Positions 1 through 9,139 of a DNA stretch of 64,000 nucleotides are shown here, one piece after another. The notes under the pieces are model-generated. The model worked only from the letters and a program-made list of their open reading frames with translations, had not been told where the DNA came from and did no database searches. Source of the stretch: Stenopsyche tienmushanensis (lineage: Eukaryota > Arthropoda > Insecta > Trichoptera > Stenopsychidae); contig WACJ01000513.1 of assembly GCA_008973525.1 (NCBI GenBank), positions 2,542,001 to 2,606,000 of the forward strand. The letters are read 5' to 3'. Each line of letters starts with the position of its first letter. Positions within the stretch are counted from its first letter, which is position 1. Made by a program: the position numbers and the translations under genes.

Positions 1-1225
1 TTGCTTGATTGGGTAAATCCGCATGATAAAAACATTAAATTATCTTCTTTAGAATGAGTGCCATTTTACTCTTTTTAGAATAATTATTGCTTCATGACGC
101 GCATTTTAAATAAGGAAGTTTACCTGCCGCATCCTATACAAATCCCAATTAGTATAGTATAATGTCATTTTTTTTTAAATCTAAGTGAAGGGCGCATTGG
201 CTTTTAGGTGGAATTGGAAAGCGGTAATTCATCAACAATTATCGCCAATTAATGCCGAAGTCGAAAAAATACTTAAGGGTGTAATTGTTGCATCCGAAAG
301 TGCACTGCCAGACATTTCATCCCCCTTTTTTTTGGTTTCGCATATGCATCAGGCCGTCGGGGAAGTTTGCGAAAGTCCATGTAGTGGCGGCTGCGTTGCG
401 CATAAAGCAGTCCACAGTAGGCAGAGTCGGCTTGGTGGTTAGTCCAATTAAAATAAATTTATTTGTGTCCTGAGCCACGCTCGCCTCTGTAACTTTTGCT
501 TTTTGATAAAATTTTACACGGGACAGTTGGGCCAGTTTAATTGTATGAACCAAATCCACTTTGGCCGCATTTTTTCTAACCAGATTCCTCCGACAGGAAT
601 TGCAAACATTTGCCGAGAGTTTGAAAAGCGGGAGTACCCAATTGATTATTCATGATTGTGGCAAAAAATCAGTCACTCAGGCCTCGTTCATTTTTGATGA
701 ACTTAGGCAAGCACAGTTTCAAGGAAATTAAGGATAAAAGAATTTTTCGCGCAAACTGTTGGCCGAGAACTGTACCGTGCCGCCGGTTCAATTTTATAAA
801 AACGAATTAAGTATTCAAATATCTGCATTCGATTCGCAAAAATCCAAATATCAAGCATTTAAATCGGCCAAAAATACATGGAAGAATGAAATCTTCCAAA
901 TGTTCATAGCTCATGGGTTTGTTCGCTTACGAACTGTGGAAATCGTGGATTTTGGAGGATGAATATAGTCAAGTGGCAAAATAAACGAGCTCGTTTTAAT
1001 CATTATCTTTATTAAGCGTATTACAGCTGCGAGATTATAAATGAGTCCGTGCAAAAAATACCTCTTCCCGCAACCTTGTCCATAGACCTTAACAGGTCAC
1101 TCAATAAGTTCGCAATATGACATAGAAGAAAAGATTAATACCGAATATATATTATATAGCGTTATTAGGGAAATTATAGAGGAATATGTTCTAAAGCGTA
1201 GGATACCTCTTGCGACACGTGCTGA
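1..1225. other. AT-rich stretch, no gene recognised
   Basis: I see no gene, RNA or clear element end here. The short open frames (for example around 185-442 and 759-962) have no recognisable motif and are of a length expected by chance. Confidence 0.5.
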
Positions 1226-1425
1226 TTCTGACACCATTGAAGCGCAGAAGATGGGAAGGACGTTCTCCCGCAATCAAGGCTATATGACGACTATGCACGC
1301 ACCAGAAGCAATCGGTGTCGTTCCTTCAGACGCAATATGTCCGTAACGCTACATAAGATGGCGCTGTTAAATTGACACATTGTGCTTAAAAAGAGACGGG
1401 TGTTGATGAATAAAGTTGAATTTTG
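1226..1425 (-). mobile_element. LTR remnant with adjacent primer-site-like leader
   Basis: On the minus strand this matches the long terminal repeat also present at 12090-12330 and 38830-39160. Shared blocks include the motif around CTCCCGCAATCAAGGC, the segment around GAAGCAATCGGT, and the block ending in CACATTG then CTTAAAAAGAGACG. Next to it, the reverse complement at about 1226-1236 reads TGGTGTCAGAATC, which resembles the primer-binding leader of insect LTR retrotransposons. No gag or pol coding is attached. The LTR identity is inferred from this arrangement and from the copy at 38830, which begins TGTTGC on the plus strand. Confidence 0.45.
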
Positions 1426-1469
1426 TCTTATAAGTCATACTATGAACTTATTGACTGATGATATTATAT

Positions 1470-1640
1470 ATGTTGAAGTGTGTTGTGTAATATATAATAA
1501 AATGGGCTTGCTACCGGCCTAGTGGTTGCTTTGTGCTACGTTTACACACAGCCGGTTTTAGTTTAATTTTGGGTGGCATTCAAACCGATTTGCCCTACCG
1601 CGTCTACAAAAAAAATTTGATCAAAGTCCATATATGTTGC
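1470..1640 (+). repeat. tRNA-derived-looking SINE copy
   Basis: This is a member of a dispersed short family. Its 5' part reads TGTGTAATATATAATAAA, followed by a box-A-like sequence (GGCCTAGTGGTTGC, about 1517-1530). A weak box-B-like sequence (ATTCAAACCG) follows about 65 bases later. Related copies lie at 8790-8965, 34340-34416, 51140-51235 and 63170-63352. The spacing of the two boxes suits a tRNA-derived polymerase III promoter, but I could not assign the parent tRNA. Confidence 0.45.
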
Positions 1641-3310
1641 GATAATGCAGAATAAATCTTCCCAGGTTCTCCATCCATGATGTAAATCTGACATGTTATA
1701 ATTCACATTGCTTAACGGTATTAGCTATCGGTCCAGGGGAACGCTTGAAAAGTGGCACCTTTGCATTCTGGCGCGATTAATTTTTATCTGTGATCTCCGT
1801 ACACGGTTCGCAACCGTTCAACCGGGAACGGTTAAAAGAAGAACACTGTTTTTACTAATTGTACCGTGTTCATATCGTCACGGCGCATCACATCACGTTC
1901 CATCTATTACATAACTCACCATTTCTGCTTTTGCACGCTTTGTCCAACCTCGGCCGAACTTAATGCCATTCTTTCCCGCTATCGGACGTTGCTCTTATTT
2001 TCTTGTTCGAGGGAAGCCATTAATCTGCGCCGCTGAGGGTTCATGATTCAAAATGCTGTATGCACAATTTCAACAATCGTGAGGCGCCCCATATTATAAA
2101 TAATTGCATAGCTACAAATGCACCAATTTAATTGGTCGGCCATTTTGTTAAGTCACAGTATATTCTTCCGATGGAAAGGTCGTCGTGTGCTCTCACCCCC
2201 TTCGTTTTGTTATACTAGACCAAAATCTTGCCTATTTTATTATATATTACACAAACACAGCGCAATATTTTAGCTAACAATTTCTGTTAACAAATAGATA
2301 AAAACAATGAATAAAATCAATTTTATTCAGGAGCTAAGAAATTTTACTTATATTTCATTGGAGTATTATCTAAATCCAAACATTTGACGCCTTTGTAGAT
2401 CTGATCGTCTTAGCGTAGATAACATCTTCCAATTGGTAAGTTGTAATTTCACTTTTACAATGGCATTCGTACTGCATCCATGACCATGTCCATGGCTTCC
2501 TGATTTGATCGCATTTGATTTTCTCAAGCAAAAACGCAAAGAGAAACGTCCAAAATCAATTAACTGTGAATAAGTCAATCTTCATCATGTACGACAGTCT
2601 ATCCCTGTATCATTTTTGCTGTTATACTTTGAAAACAAAGGCGGATATCATCTGATGTGCATAGATGCTGCAGCTCCAACGTATGAATTTATGCAAGATT
2701 TATGATTTGTGATGTTTATGAGGCTCGAGAGCATTGTTTGAGAACTGTGTCGCACCATGAGATTGTCGTGTGCAAGATTTTTTTTATTTATCGCGCAAAT
2801 ATGACCCCGAATGTTAACATATCCATAAATAATGCCGGCCAAAAAGTGTGACCGTATAATTAAATCTCGCCACCTTCCCACGGTGGCTCAATATTATCGG
2901 CTTTCGTATATATTATCGTATGCTCGAGGGGATTTATAGTTGTCGAAAACACATATTTGAAGATAATTATAACGGGCCTGTATAGAAATCTGACGAGATT
3001 GGAATCTGACAATGCATTGTTACTCCCCGCAAAGTGATGTTCAGAGCTGATGGCATACTAGTGTGTTTCTATCAGTTTCTGGCACGGTGTCGGTGCAGCA
3101 GATTTACGTTGCCAACATTGTAGTCTTAATTAAATTTTAGGACACTTCCTGTGACTGCCGATAAAATCAGCTTATGAATATCAAAATGCTATTATGTAAA
3201 ATCCACTAGAATTTTGCTGCATATACATTTACATAGGGCGAACATGCTTACTTTGCCATCAACGCTTCAAATATACACGAAATATGATTATATGGAACAA
3301 TCGGCTATAT
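1641..3310. other. AT-rich stretch, no gene recognised
   Basis: Nothing is recognised apart from a short reversed SINE fragment near 2225-2262 (TTATTATATATTACACAA). Open frames at about 2366-2578 and 2648-2881 have no motif. Confidence 0.45.
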
Positions 3311-3415
3311 TTAACCCTTTGGTTGCTACGGTGTATTTGGATAAACAGAAGTTTATCTGCTATCTTGTGTAGATTCACAATCGACGATATATCGAAACTT
3401 AGCACTCTAAGAGCT
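3311..3415. repeat. Small TTAA-flanked piggyBac-type remnant
   Basis: TTAA is followed by CCCTTTGGTTGCTACGG at 3311-3331, the usual form of a piggyBac-type end. The other side, around CGATATATCG (3386-3395) and GCACTCTAAGAG, resembles a block at 33345-33390 that runs into GTTAATAAAA. Too short and degraded to assign firmly. Confidence 0.3.
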
Positions 3416-3430
3416 AATAAAAGCCAAACG

Positions 3431-4040
3431 TATTAAGTTGTCCCATAAGTTTCTTTCGCAAATGCGCACAAAGACAATCATAGCCATGGTTGAAGAAAAC
3501 CCACGATATACTGTTCGCGAAATAGCTAACAAGTTAGAAATTCCACGTACATCCATCCATAATCATCTGACAAAATTGGGCTACATCAATCGTTCAGATG
3601 TGTGGCTTCCTCATGAACTGACTAACTCAAATAAACTTCAGCGTATTTCCATAGCGTACATAATAGCCAACCTTTTTTGAAGAGCCTCGTCACTGGAGAT
3701 GAAAGTTGGATACTCTATGAGAATATCTAACGTAAACGGTCTTGGACCAAGGGTACAGAAGTTTTAACTGTAGCTAAATCTGGCCCTCTTTCATTGAAAA
3801 ATTCTTTATGTGGTAAAAAATTTAATTCAAAAAATGATATAAAAATGTACCTTGATCAATATTTCGCCAACAAACCAGGGAAATTTTGACAAGAAAGCAT
3901 TTTGAGGCTTCCGGAAAGATGGAGAAAGGTAATAGAACAGAATGGATCATATATTATTCAATAAATTTTGATGCAGTACAAATTATTTTTTATTTTTTCC
4001 TTAATATGAAAACGAAAGAAACTTACGGGACACCCTAATA
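3431..4040 (+). mobile_element. Mariner family 1, copy A, internally deleted
   Basis: The left end reads TTGTCCCATAAGTTTCTTTC and the right end is the inverted AACGAAAGAAACTTACGGGA with CACCCTAATA. These termini recur in copies B to F. The element is about 610 bases; a full copy of this family would be about 1.0 kb. The region between roughly 3785 and 3790 joins sequence from before and after the catalytic core, so about 400 bases are missing. The R1-clade element lies 36 bases beyond its right end. Confidence 0.85.
3462..3680 (+). pseudogene. Mariner transposase fragment, DNA-binding part (copy A)
   Basis: Starting from the ATG at 3462, the frame encodes the N-terminal paired helix-turn-helix of a mariner transposase. 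Recognisable blocks are YTVREIANKLEIPRTSIHNH and GYINRSDVWLPHEL. The frame ends at 3680 because a small deletion after QRIS shifts it. The following codons for LVTGDESWILYEN are still visible near 3689-3727, then a stop replaces the normal Q codon. The second and third catalytic aspartates are deleted. An upstream TTG-initiated reading through the terminal repeat is not a credible eukaryotic start. Dead copy. Confidence 0.8.
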
Positions 4041-4061
4041 TGTGAAAATACAGATGATCTA

Positions 4062-4076
4062 GATGATGATCATGTT
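4062..4076 (+). repeat. Left target site duplication of R1-clade element
   Basis: GATGATGATCATGTT occurs here and again, perfectly, at 8707-8721 immediately after the poly-A tail. The pair defines the limits of the non-LTR insertion. Confidence 0.9.
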
Positions 4077-4333
4077 GAGTTGTATTTAGACCGGAGTCGA
4101 ATGCAGACGTTCTTTGTGTGTTTCACGATTACGCTGCGCCGCGCCGTATAAATAGCGATCAAAATTATATTAGTGCACGCTGATTAATATATTGATAATT
4201 ATCAATTAATAATTAATATACAATAAGTGCAGTAATTAAAGCACGCTGCGTATGGGTGTATTTATATAATTGTGACAATATGACTGTTCGAATCAATTAA
4301 CTTTGTGTTTTATACCTACAACGGATCTACACC

Positions 4334-5197
4334 ATGGAATCAAATATCATGGAAAATTTAACAATGGTCTTGGACGAGATGGACGAATATGTTGATACCC
4401 ACACAACCGTCCATGGTAAATTGAAAGTAGGGATAAAAAAAGCACGACTTTTAGTCCACGCATTAGTGGATTTGGAAACCCCGGTGCACCAAAAGATCCC
4501 CACGACTGACAAAGAGACACAAACATGTACAAAGGAGAGAAAAGAATTAAGAAACAATGTTATCCAAACTAATTCGGGAAAAGCGGCCAAGTGGATGGCT
4601 CCCCGAAGGGAAGAGCACAAAACTACGAGCCAACATATACAACGAGCCACAACGGAGAGAGCAGTAATGGCCAAGGCGCCACCGCAGGCGCGACCGCATG
4701 CGCAGGCACAACTACCTCGCCCTGCCAAATCGCCGACAGTCGCACTGCCCACAGAGTGGACAACAGTGGCCAACCGCAAGAAGATGCGGAAGGAGAACTA
4801 TCACCAAGGACAGGCGTCTAAAAAAGGTCAAGCGCAGCGGAAACGCAAGCCTCGCACCCGAAGAGACGCGATCGTCATTACTCTGGAGGAGGGCAAGGAA
4901 GGGGCAAGTTATGCTGAAACTCTCAAGACTCTCCGGAAAAATGTTAATCCGGACGAGCTAGGAGCTAAAATAGCTTCAATCAGGAAATCTAGGAGGGGTG
5001 ACGCAGTCGTCATAGAACTTGAGAAGGACTCAAACGATACTGCCAACCTGGTACAAAATATGTCAAAAGCCCTGGGGGCGGAAACCAGGATAAGGAAGAT
5101 GGTGCCGATGGAGACGCTCACCATCCTCGATATTGAGGAAGGAATGGAGGAGGGCGACAGACAAACAAGACAAGGGCCGCCTACAAAGGAAAAATAG
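4334..5197 (+). CDS. ORF1 (Gag-like) of R1-clade element, N-terminal part
   Basis: 287 codons from the ATG at 4334. The product is hydrophilic and lysine/arginine rich, with a proline- and alanine-rich middle (residues about 115-135) and a basic patch (about 160-180). A conserved Gag block follows, with SYAETLKTLRKNVNPDELGA near residue 200 and GDAVVIELEKDSND after it. It then reads METLTILDIEE and ends in a different frame from the zinc knuckles. R1-type ORF1 proteins normally carry some tens of residues between this block and the knuckles, so I infer a deletion plus frameshift between about 5133 and 5197. The normal role is binding element RNA and forming the ribonucleoprotein particle. Confidence 0.8.
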   Translation: MESNIMENLTMVLDEMDEYVDTHTTVHGKLKVGIKKARLLVHALVDLETPVHQKIPTTDKETQTCTKERKELRNNVIQTNSGKAAKWMAPRREEHKTTSQHIQRATTERAVMAKAPPQARPHAQAQLPRPAKSPTVALPTEWTTVANRKKMRKENYHQGQASKKGQAQRKRKPRTRRDAIVITLEEGKEGASYAETLKTLRKNVNPDELGAKIASIRKSRRGDAVVIELEKDSNDTANLVQNMSKALGAETRIRKMVPMETLTILDIEEGMEEGDRQTRQGPPTKEK

Positions 5198-5453
5198 CAT
5201 CCTTAAGTGCTACCGCTGCCAGGGGACAGGGCACACGACCAGGGACTGTAAGAACCCTGATCGCTCAACAATGTGCCGAAGATGCGGAGAAGCGGGACAC
5301 AAGGCCGCCACCTGCACAAATAATCCGTGTTGCCTTATATGTAAGGATAAGGGAGCCGGAGCTAATACGAACCACAGCATGGGGACAAAAGAGTGCCCTT
5401 CACATAGAAGAGCGATACACAAAGCTAAAAAATGGCCAGCGTCCTCCAGATAA
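5133..5453 (+). CDS. ORF1 C-terminal zinc-knuckle part, shifted frame
   Basis: This open frame is one base out of register with the upstream ORF1 part. The credible coding begins around 5198 and carries three cysteine-rich knuckles: CYRCQGTGHTTRDC and CRRCGEAGHKAATC, both CX2CX4HX4C, and CCLICKDKG followed by a histidine and cysteine. These are the nucleic-acid-binding knuckles found at the C terminus of R1-clade Gag proteins. The first ATG of the frame (5133) is not a plausible independent start. The stop at 5451-5453 lies 22 bases inside ORF2, the usual kind of overlap for coupled ORF2 translation. This is the tail of a broken ORF1, not a separate gene. Confidence 0.8.
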   Translation: MRKEWRRATDKQDKGRLQRKNSILKCYRCQGTGHTTRDCKNPDRSTMCRRCGEAGHKAATCTNNPCCLICKDKGAGANTNHSMGTKECPSHRRAIHKAKKWPASSR

Positions 5454-8452
5454 ACCTTAACTGCTGCAGGGCGGCCCAAGACCTCATGCAGAAGATAGCA
5501 GAGGAAAGGGAAGCGGACCTTGTACTGATCTCCGAGCAGTACCAAAACTATAACAATCCGCGCCTCATTCCCAGTGCTGACAACAGAGCAGCGATCTGGG
5601 TGGCTACTCCTCAGCTACTCATAACTGGAACTCCGAGGGATCCCAGCGACGGCTGGACCTGGATAGAGACGGGAGGAATGAGAATCTATTCTTGTTACTT
5701 CTCACCGAACTCTACGTATGCCGAATTCGCGGGCGACCTTACGCGCCTAGCCGACAGTATACGAACCTCTACCCACCCGGTCATCGTTGCAGGCGACTTC
5801 AACGCTAAAGCCCCAGAATGGGGCTCTCCTAGGACTGATAGGCGGGGCGCTCTCCTCGCCGACATGGCGGCACAATTGAGGCTCCACGCACTGAATACTG
5901 GCGCGCACACATTCGTGCGCAGGGAGAGTGCCTCCGTTATCGATGTCACATTTGTCAGTGAATCGGCGACGACAAGAGTCGGAGAATGGAAGGTCGTTGA
6001 TATCTACTCACATAGTGACCATCGATACATTCAGTTTAAGATTAGCGGCTGTGCACCAATACACAGCCGGAACCTAAACGGGGGATGGGCCATCGGTAAG
6101 CTAGACGCACCGGCACTCGAGCAGGCTTTAGCCCTCAAGCGTAAAATGGTTACGGATGCAGCGGCAAGTGGAGCGGGAGCAGAGGAGATCACGACTCTAG
6201 TCAATAAACTCCTCCACTTCACCTGCAACGCTGCAATGCCTAGACGTGCTGCGGGAACAAGAAGAGCGCCGGTATACTGGTGGAACGACAACATTGCTGA
6301 GTTACGGAGACAGTGCATCGCCTGGCACCGCCGGACGCAGCGACACCCGAGCTCCGATGAACTGCGCCTAGGATACAAGAATGCGAGGAAAGCACTGCGC
6401 GATGCCATCAGGCAAAGCAAAGCACAGTGCTGGGACGAGCTATGCGAGTCTGTGAACGCAGATCCGTGGGGAAAACCCTACAAGATCGTGAGACGCAAAC
6501 TCCGATCTGCGAAAATAGATCCGTTCCTGAGCAGCCCCGAAAACCTCAAAGCAACGGTAGACAAGCTCTTTCCGAGCCCACCACCAGTAGACTCGGTAAC
6601 CATATCCCTTGGAACACCTGAGGAGACGGGACCCCCCTTCACCGTGGAAGAGCTCGCCAAGGCTGCAAAGCGTCTGGCGACAAAGAAAGCCCCCGGACTG
6701 GATGGAGTGCCCAATATAGTCATCGGCCTGGTCGCCGGCATTGACCCGGACCTCCTGCTAACGGTATTTAATATTTGCTTATCGGAAGGGATCTTCCCAC
6801 CACCTTGGAAGCGCCAGAAGCTGGTGCTCATCCCCAAAGGGAAGACAACATCGGGACCGTCGGCCTATAGACCGCTGTGCATGTTGGACGGGCTAGGGAA
6901 ACTGCTGGAGAGACTATTGCTCCAGCGACTCCAGCAGTTTATCGAACCTGCGTTATCCCCGCAACAGTACGGCTTCCGTGCAGGCCGCTCCACAATCGAC
7001 GCTGTCACCGAGGTCGTTGACACGGTGAAACAGGCGTGGGGTGGCAGTATCAAGGCAAGTAAACACGTAGTAATGATAGCCTTGGACGTCAAGAACGCCT
7101 TCAACTCCGCAAGATGGAACTTAATAAACAAGGCCTTGAAGGAAATTGACGTCCCGCCATACTTAACCAGAATGGTGGAGAGCTACCTGCACGAGAGGAC
7201 ACTAATATATACAGAAGCCGACGGGACGAGCAAACAAAGACCAGTCACCGCGGGAGTCCCACAGGGTTCGGTGCTCGGACCCACCCTGTGGAACGCAATG
7301 TATGATGGCTTATTGAGGACACCGCTCATGGAGGGCGCCAAAATGGTCGCCTTCGCTGACGACGTCGCAATACTAGTCACCGCCAAAACGGAGTACCTCG
7401 AAATAATCTGCGAAGACACGCTAAGGAGGGTCAGGAACTGGTTGACGGGGGCTGGACTGCAGCTCGCCGCCCAGAAGACTGAGGCCATCTTCTTTACTAG
7501 GCGAAGAAAGCTTGCGCCCCCACCTCTGAGTATCGAGAACTGTGAGATCAAGTTCTCAAGATTCATCCGTTACTTGGGGGTTGAAATTGACGATAAGCTC
7601 CGTTTTGTTACACATACGGAGAAGGCCGCAACAAAGGCGGCTAGTATTGCGGAAGGTCTAGCTAGGTTGATGCCTAACATCGGTGGCCCTAAGACAAACC
7701 GTCGAAGACTATATAACGAGGTGGTGCACTCGGTACTATTGTACGGAGCTCCGATATGGGCCGAGGCACTACACTTCGAAAGGGCCAGGCTCAATCTGGC
7801 TAGAATACAAAGGAGAAGCGCGATCAGAGTCGCAGCAGCATATCGCACAGTGTCAGAAGACGCAGTCCTGGCACTGACTGCCATTCCGCCAATCGACCTG
7901 CTCGCAAAAGAAAGGAAAGCTATACGCACCGGGGAAACCAGGCAAAGAGCTAGGCAGTCCACCATGGTGGAATGGCAGTCCCGATGGGACAGCTCCACCA
8001 AAGGTCGATGGACCCATCGGCTCATCCCTGACCTTAAGCCCTGGACAGCTAGGAAACACGGTCAGCTGTGCTACCACCTTACCCAGGCACTCACTGGGCA
8101 TGGCTGCTTTGGTAGCTACCTGCACAGGATTCAAAAAGAGGCCGGTCCGAATTGTCACCATTGCGGAGCGGAGCTGGACGATGCCGCGCACACGCTATTC
8201 GACTGCCCGGCTTGGAGCACAGAGAGGGATACACTGCGGGAGGAGCTTGAAGTCAATTCACTCACTCCCAGCAACATGGTCCCTACGATGCTAACCAATG
8301 CCAGGGCATGGAACGCGTTGTCCAGATACGTCGCGTGCGTTATGCTGCAGAAGGAGGATGCTGAACGACTGAGACGTCGGACACGAACCGAAGCATCCTC
8401 CTCCTCCTCAACCCATGAGCGAGAAAACCCAGCAGAGATATATCAAGAATAG
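5432..8452 (+). CDS. ORF2: APE endonuclease, reverse transcriptase (R1 clade)
   Basis: 1006 codons with no interruption. Residues 1-205 form an apurinic-endonuclease-like domain: QINLNCC near the start, ISEQY, GDFNAKAPEWGS (Asp122, Asn124) and the SDHR motif (Asp196, His197). It would nick the target DNA to prime reverse transcription. The reverse transcriptase spans about 400-700: AYRPLCMLDGLGKLLER, QYGFRAGRSTIDAV, ALDVKNAFNSA (Asp552), AGVPQGSVLGP (607-617), the catalytic FADD box at 641-644, and IRYLGVEIDD. The C-terminal zinc finger is C908, C911, H920, C925. All catalytic residues seen are intact, so the enzyme could be functional. The ATG at 5432 is the first in frame and overlaps the end of ORF1 by 22 bases. 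Confidence 0.95.
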   Translation: MASVLQINLNCCRAAQDLMQKIAEEREADLVLISEQYQNYNNPRLIPSADNRAAIWVATPQLLITGTPRDPSDGWTWIETGGMRIYSCYFSPNSTYAEFAGDLTRLADSIRTSTHPVIVAGDFNAKAPEWGSPRTDRRGALLADMAAQLRLHALNTGAHTFVRRESASVIDVTFVSESATTRVGEWKVVDIYSHSDHRYIQFKISGCAPIHSRNLNGGWAIGKLDAPALEQALALKRKMVTDAAASGAGAEEITTLVNKLLHFTCNAAMPRRAAGTRRAPVYWWNDNIAELRRQCIAWHRRTQRHPSSDELRLGYKNARKALRDAIRQSKAQCWDELCESVNADPWGKPYKIVRRKLRSAKIDPFLSSPENLKATVDKLFPSPPPVDSVTISLGTPEETGPPFTVEELAKAAKRLATKKAPGLDGVPNIVIGLVAGIDPDLLLTVFNICLSEGIFPPPWKRQKLVLIPKGKTTSGPSAYRPLCMLDGLGKLLERLLLQRLQQFIEPALSPQQYGFRAGRSTIDAVTEVVDTVKQAWGGSIKASKHVVMIALDVKNAFNSARWNLINKALKEIDVPPYLTRMVESYLHERTLIYTEADGTSKQRPVTAGVPQGSVLGPTLWNAMYDGLLRTPLMEGAKMVAFADDVAILVTAKTEYLEIICEDTLRRVRNWLTGAGLQLAAQKTEAIFFTRRRKLAPPPLSIENCEIKFSRFIRYLGVEIDDKLRFVTHTEKAATKAASIAEGLARLMPNIGGPKTNRRRLYNEVVHSVLLYGAPIWAEALHFERARLNLARIQRRSAIRVAAAYRTVSEDAVLALTAIPPIDLLAKERKAIRTGETRQRARQSTMVEWQSRWDSSTKGRWTHRLIPDLKPWTARKHGQLCYHLTQALTGHGCFGSYLHRIQKEAGPNCHHCGAELDDAAHTLFDCPAWSTERDTLREELEVNSLTPSNMVPTMLTNARAWNALSRYVACVMLQKEDAERLRRRTRTEASSSSSTHERENPAEIYQE

Positions 8453-8672
8453 AAGAACCGTGAAGAATTCACGTTAACACGAGGCCCTAGAGGGGCACAT
8501 ACCGCCACCCTAGAGCAATACTTCGCGGTAGCCGGGTGGCGGCGGAACCGGAGGAGGGGTTTAGTGAGTCTGGCGATGCTCAGTCAAATACTAGCGAGAC
8601 GCATTACCAATGCTTAGTCAAACCTCACACTACCTCAGAAGGAGGCGTCTTCTTGAAGATTCCCCTCCTTCG

Positions 8673-8706
<34 letters not shown>
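8453..8706 (+). other. 3' UTR and poly-A tail of R1-clade element
   Basis: About 220 bases of GC-rich untranslated sequence, including GGTGGCGGCGGAACCGGAGG, are followed by 34 consecutive A residues at 8673-8706. R1-clade reverse transcriptases recognise the 3' UTR of their own RNA. No AATAAA signal was noticed before the tail. Confidence 0.8.
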
Positions 8707-8708
<2 letters not shown>

Positions 8709-8721
8709 TGATGATCATGTT
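8707..8721 (+). repeat. Right target site duplication of R1-clade element
   Basis: Perfect repeat of 4062-4076, directly after the poly-A tail. Target-primed integration makes duplications of about this size. Confidence 0.9.
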
Positions 8722-8789
8722 ATCATTACAATCGATGCACATATTGAACTCTTGGATGCATAGAAACTGCAGAAAAGTCTTCCTTGTAG

Positions 8790-8965
8790 AACAAATGGGC
8801 TCGTCACGAAAAGTGAAACTCCAAGGTATACAAACGGTTGAAAAAAAATAGAAAATCGTTTGTATTCCACCCATATCCATCGCATACATCAAAAACACGT
8901 ATGCGCTAGTATAATGCAACCATTAGACCAATAACGCGCCTATTTATTATATATTACACAACACA
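8790..8965 (-). repeat. tRNA-derived-looking SINE copy
   Basis: Reverse orientation. Read on the minus strand it has TGTGTAATATATAATAAA, then box-A-like GGTCTAATGGTTGC, and near its other end TTTCACTTTTCGTGACGAG, matching the 63170 copy. See the copy at 1470 for the family description. Confidence 0.5.
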
Positions 8966-9139
8966 CCTAATGATATAAGAGTCATTATAAATTTTTGAAG
9001 AAAATAAATCATAATATTAACACAACGTATGTGTGTTTTTATTGTCTTTTGGATATTTTTCAAAGTTTTTCACTTTTAAGAATATATCTTTTATAGCTAT
9101 ATAACATTCTATAGTTTTTACCAGATTTATATCAAAATT

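Larger units (their letters stand above)
4077..8706 (+). mobile_element. R1-clade non-LTR retrotransposon, near full length
   Basis: A 4630-base element bounded by a perfect 15-bp duplication and ending in 34 uninterrupted A residues. It is much richer in GC than its surroundings. The order is 5' UTR (4077-4333), ORF1 with zinc knuckles, ORF2 with an APE-type endonuclease, reverse transcriptase and C-terminal zinc finger, then a 3' UTR. That order, two ORFs with a short overlap, and the CCHC motif after the reverse transcriptase are characteristic of the R1 clade of LINE-like elements. The pure A tail, perfect duplication and open ORF2 indicate a recent insertion. ORF1 is broken, so this copy may not be autonomous. 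It is not in recognisable rDNA or telomeric repeat. Confidence 0.9.

Noticed and set aside
185..473. Two overlapping open frames of 62-85 codons
   Set aside because: Short, overlapping in two frames plus the opposite strand, with no motif.
3438..3680. Mariner transposase frames starting with TTG inside the terminal repeat
   Set aside because: TTG is not a likely eukaryotic start and the codons belong to the inverted repeat; the first ATG is 24 bases later.
4327..4779. 150-codon minus-strand frame opposite ORF1
   Set aside because: Shadow of the retrotransposon ORF1; low-complexity cysteine/alanine-rich translation without motif.
5695..8191. Several minus-strand frames of 84-151 codons opposite ORF2
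   Set aside because: Shadows of the GC-rich ORF2 coding sequence.
8673..8706. Poly-A run as a simple microsatellite
   Set aside because: It sits exactly between the 3' UTR and the target duplication, so it is the retrotransposon tail.
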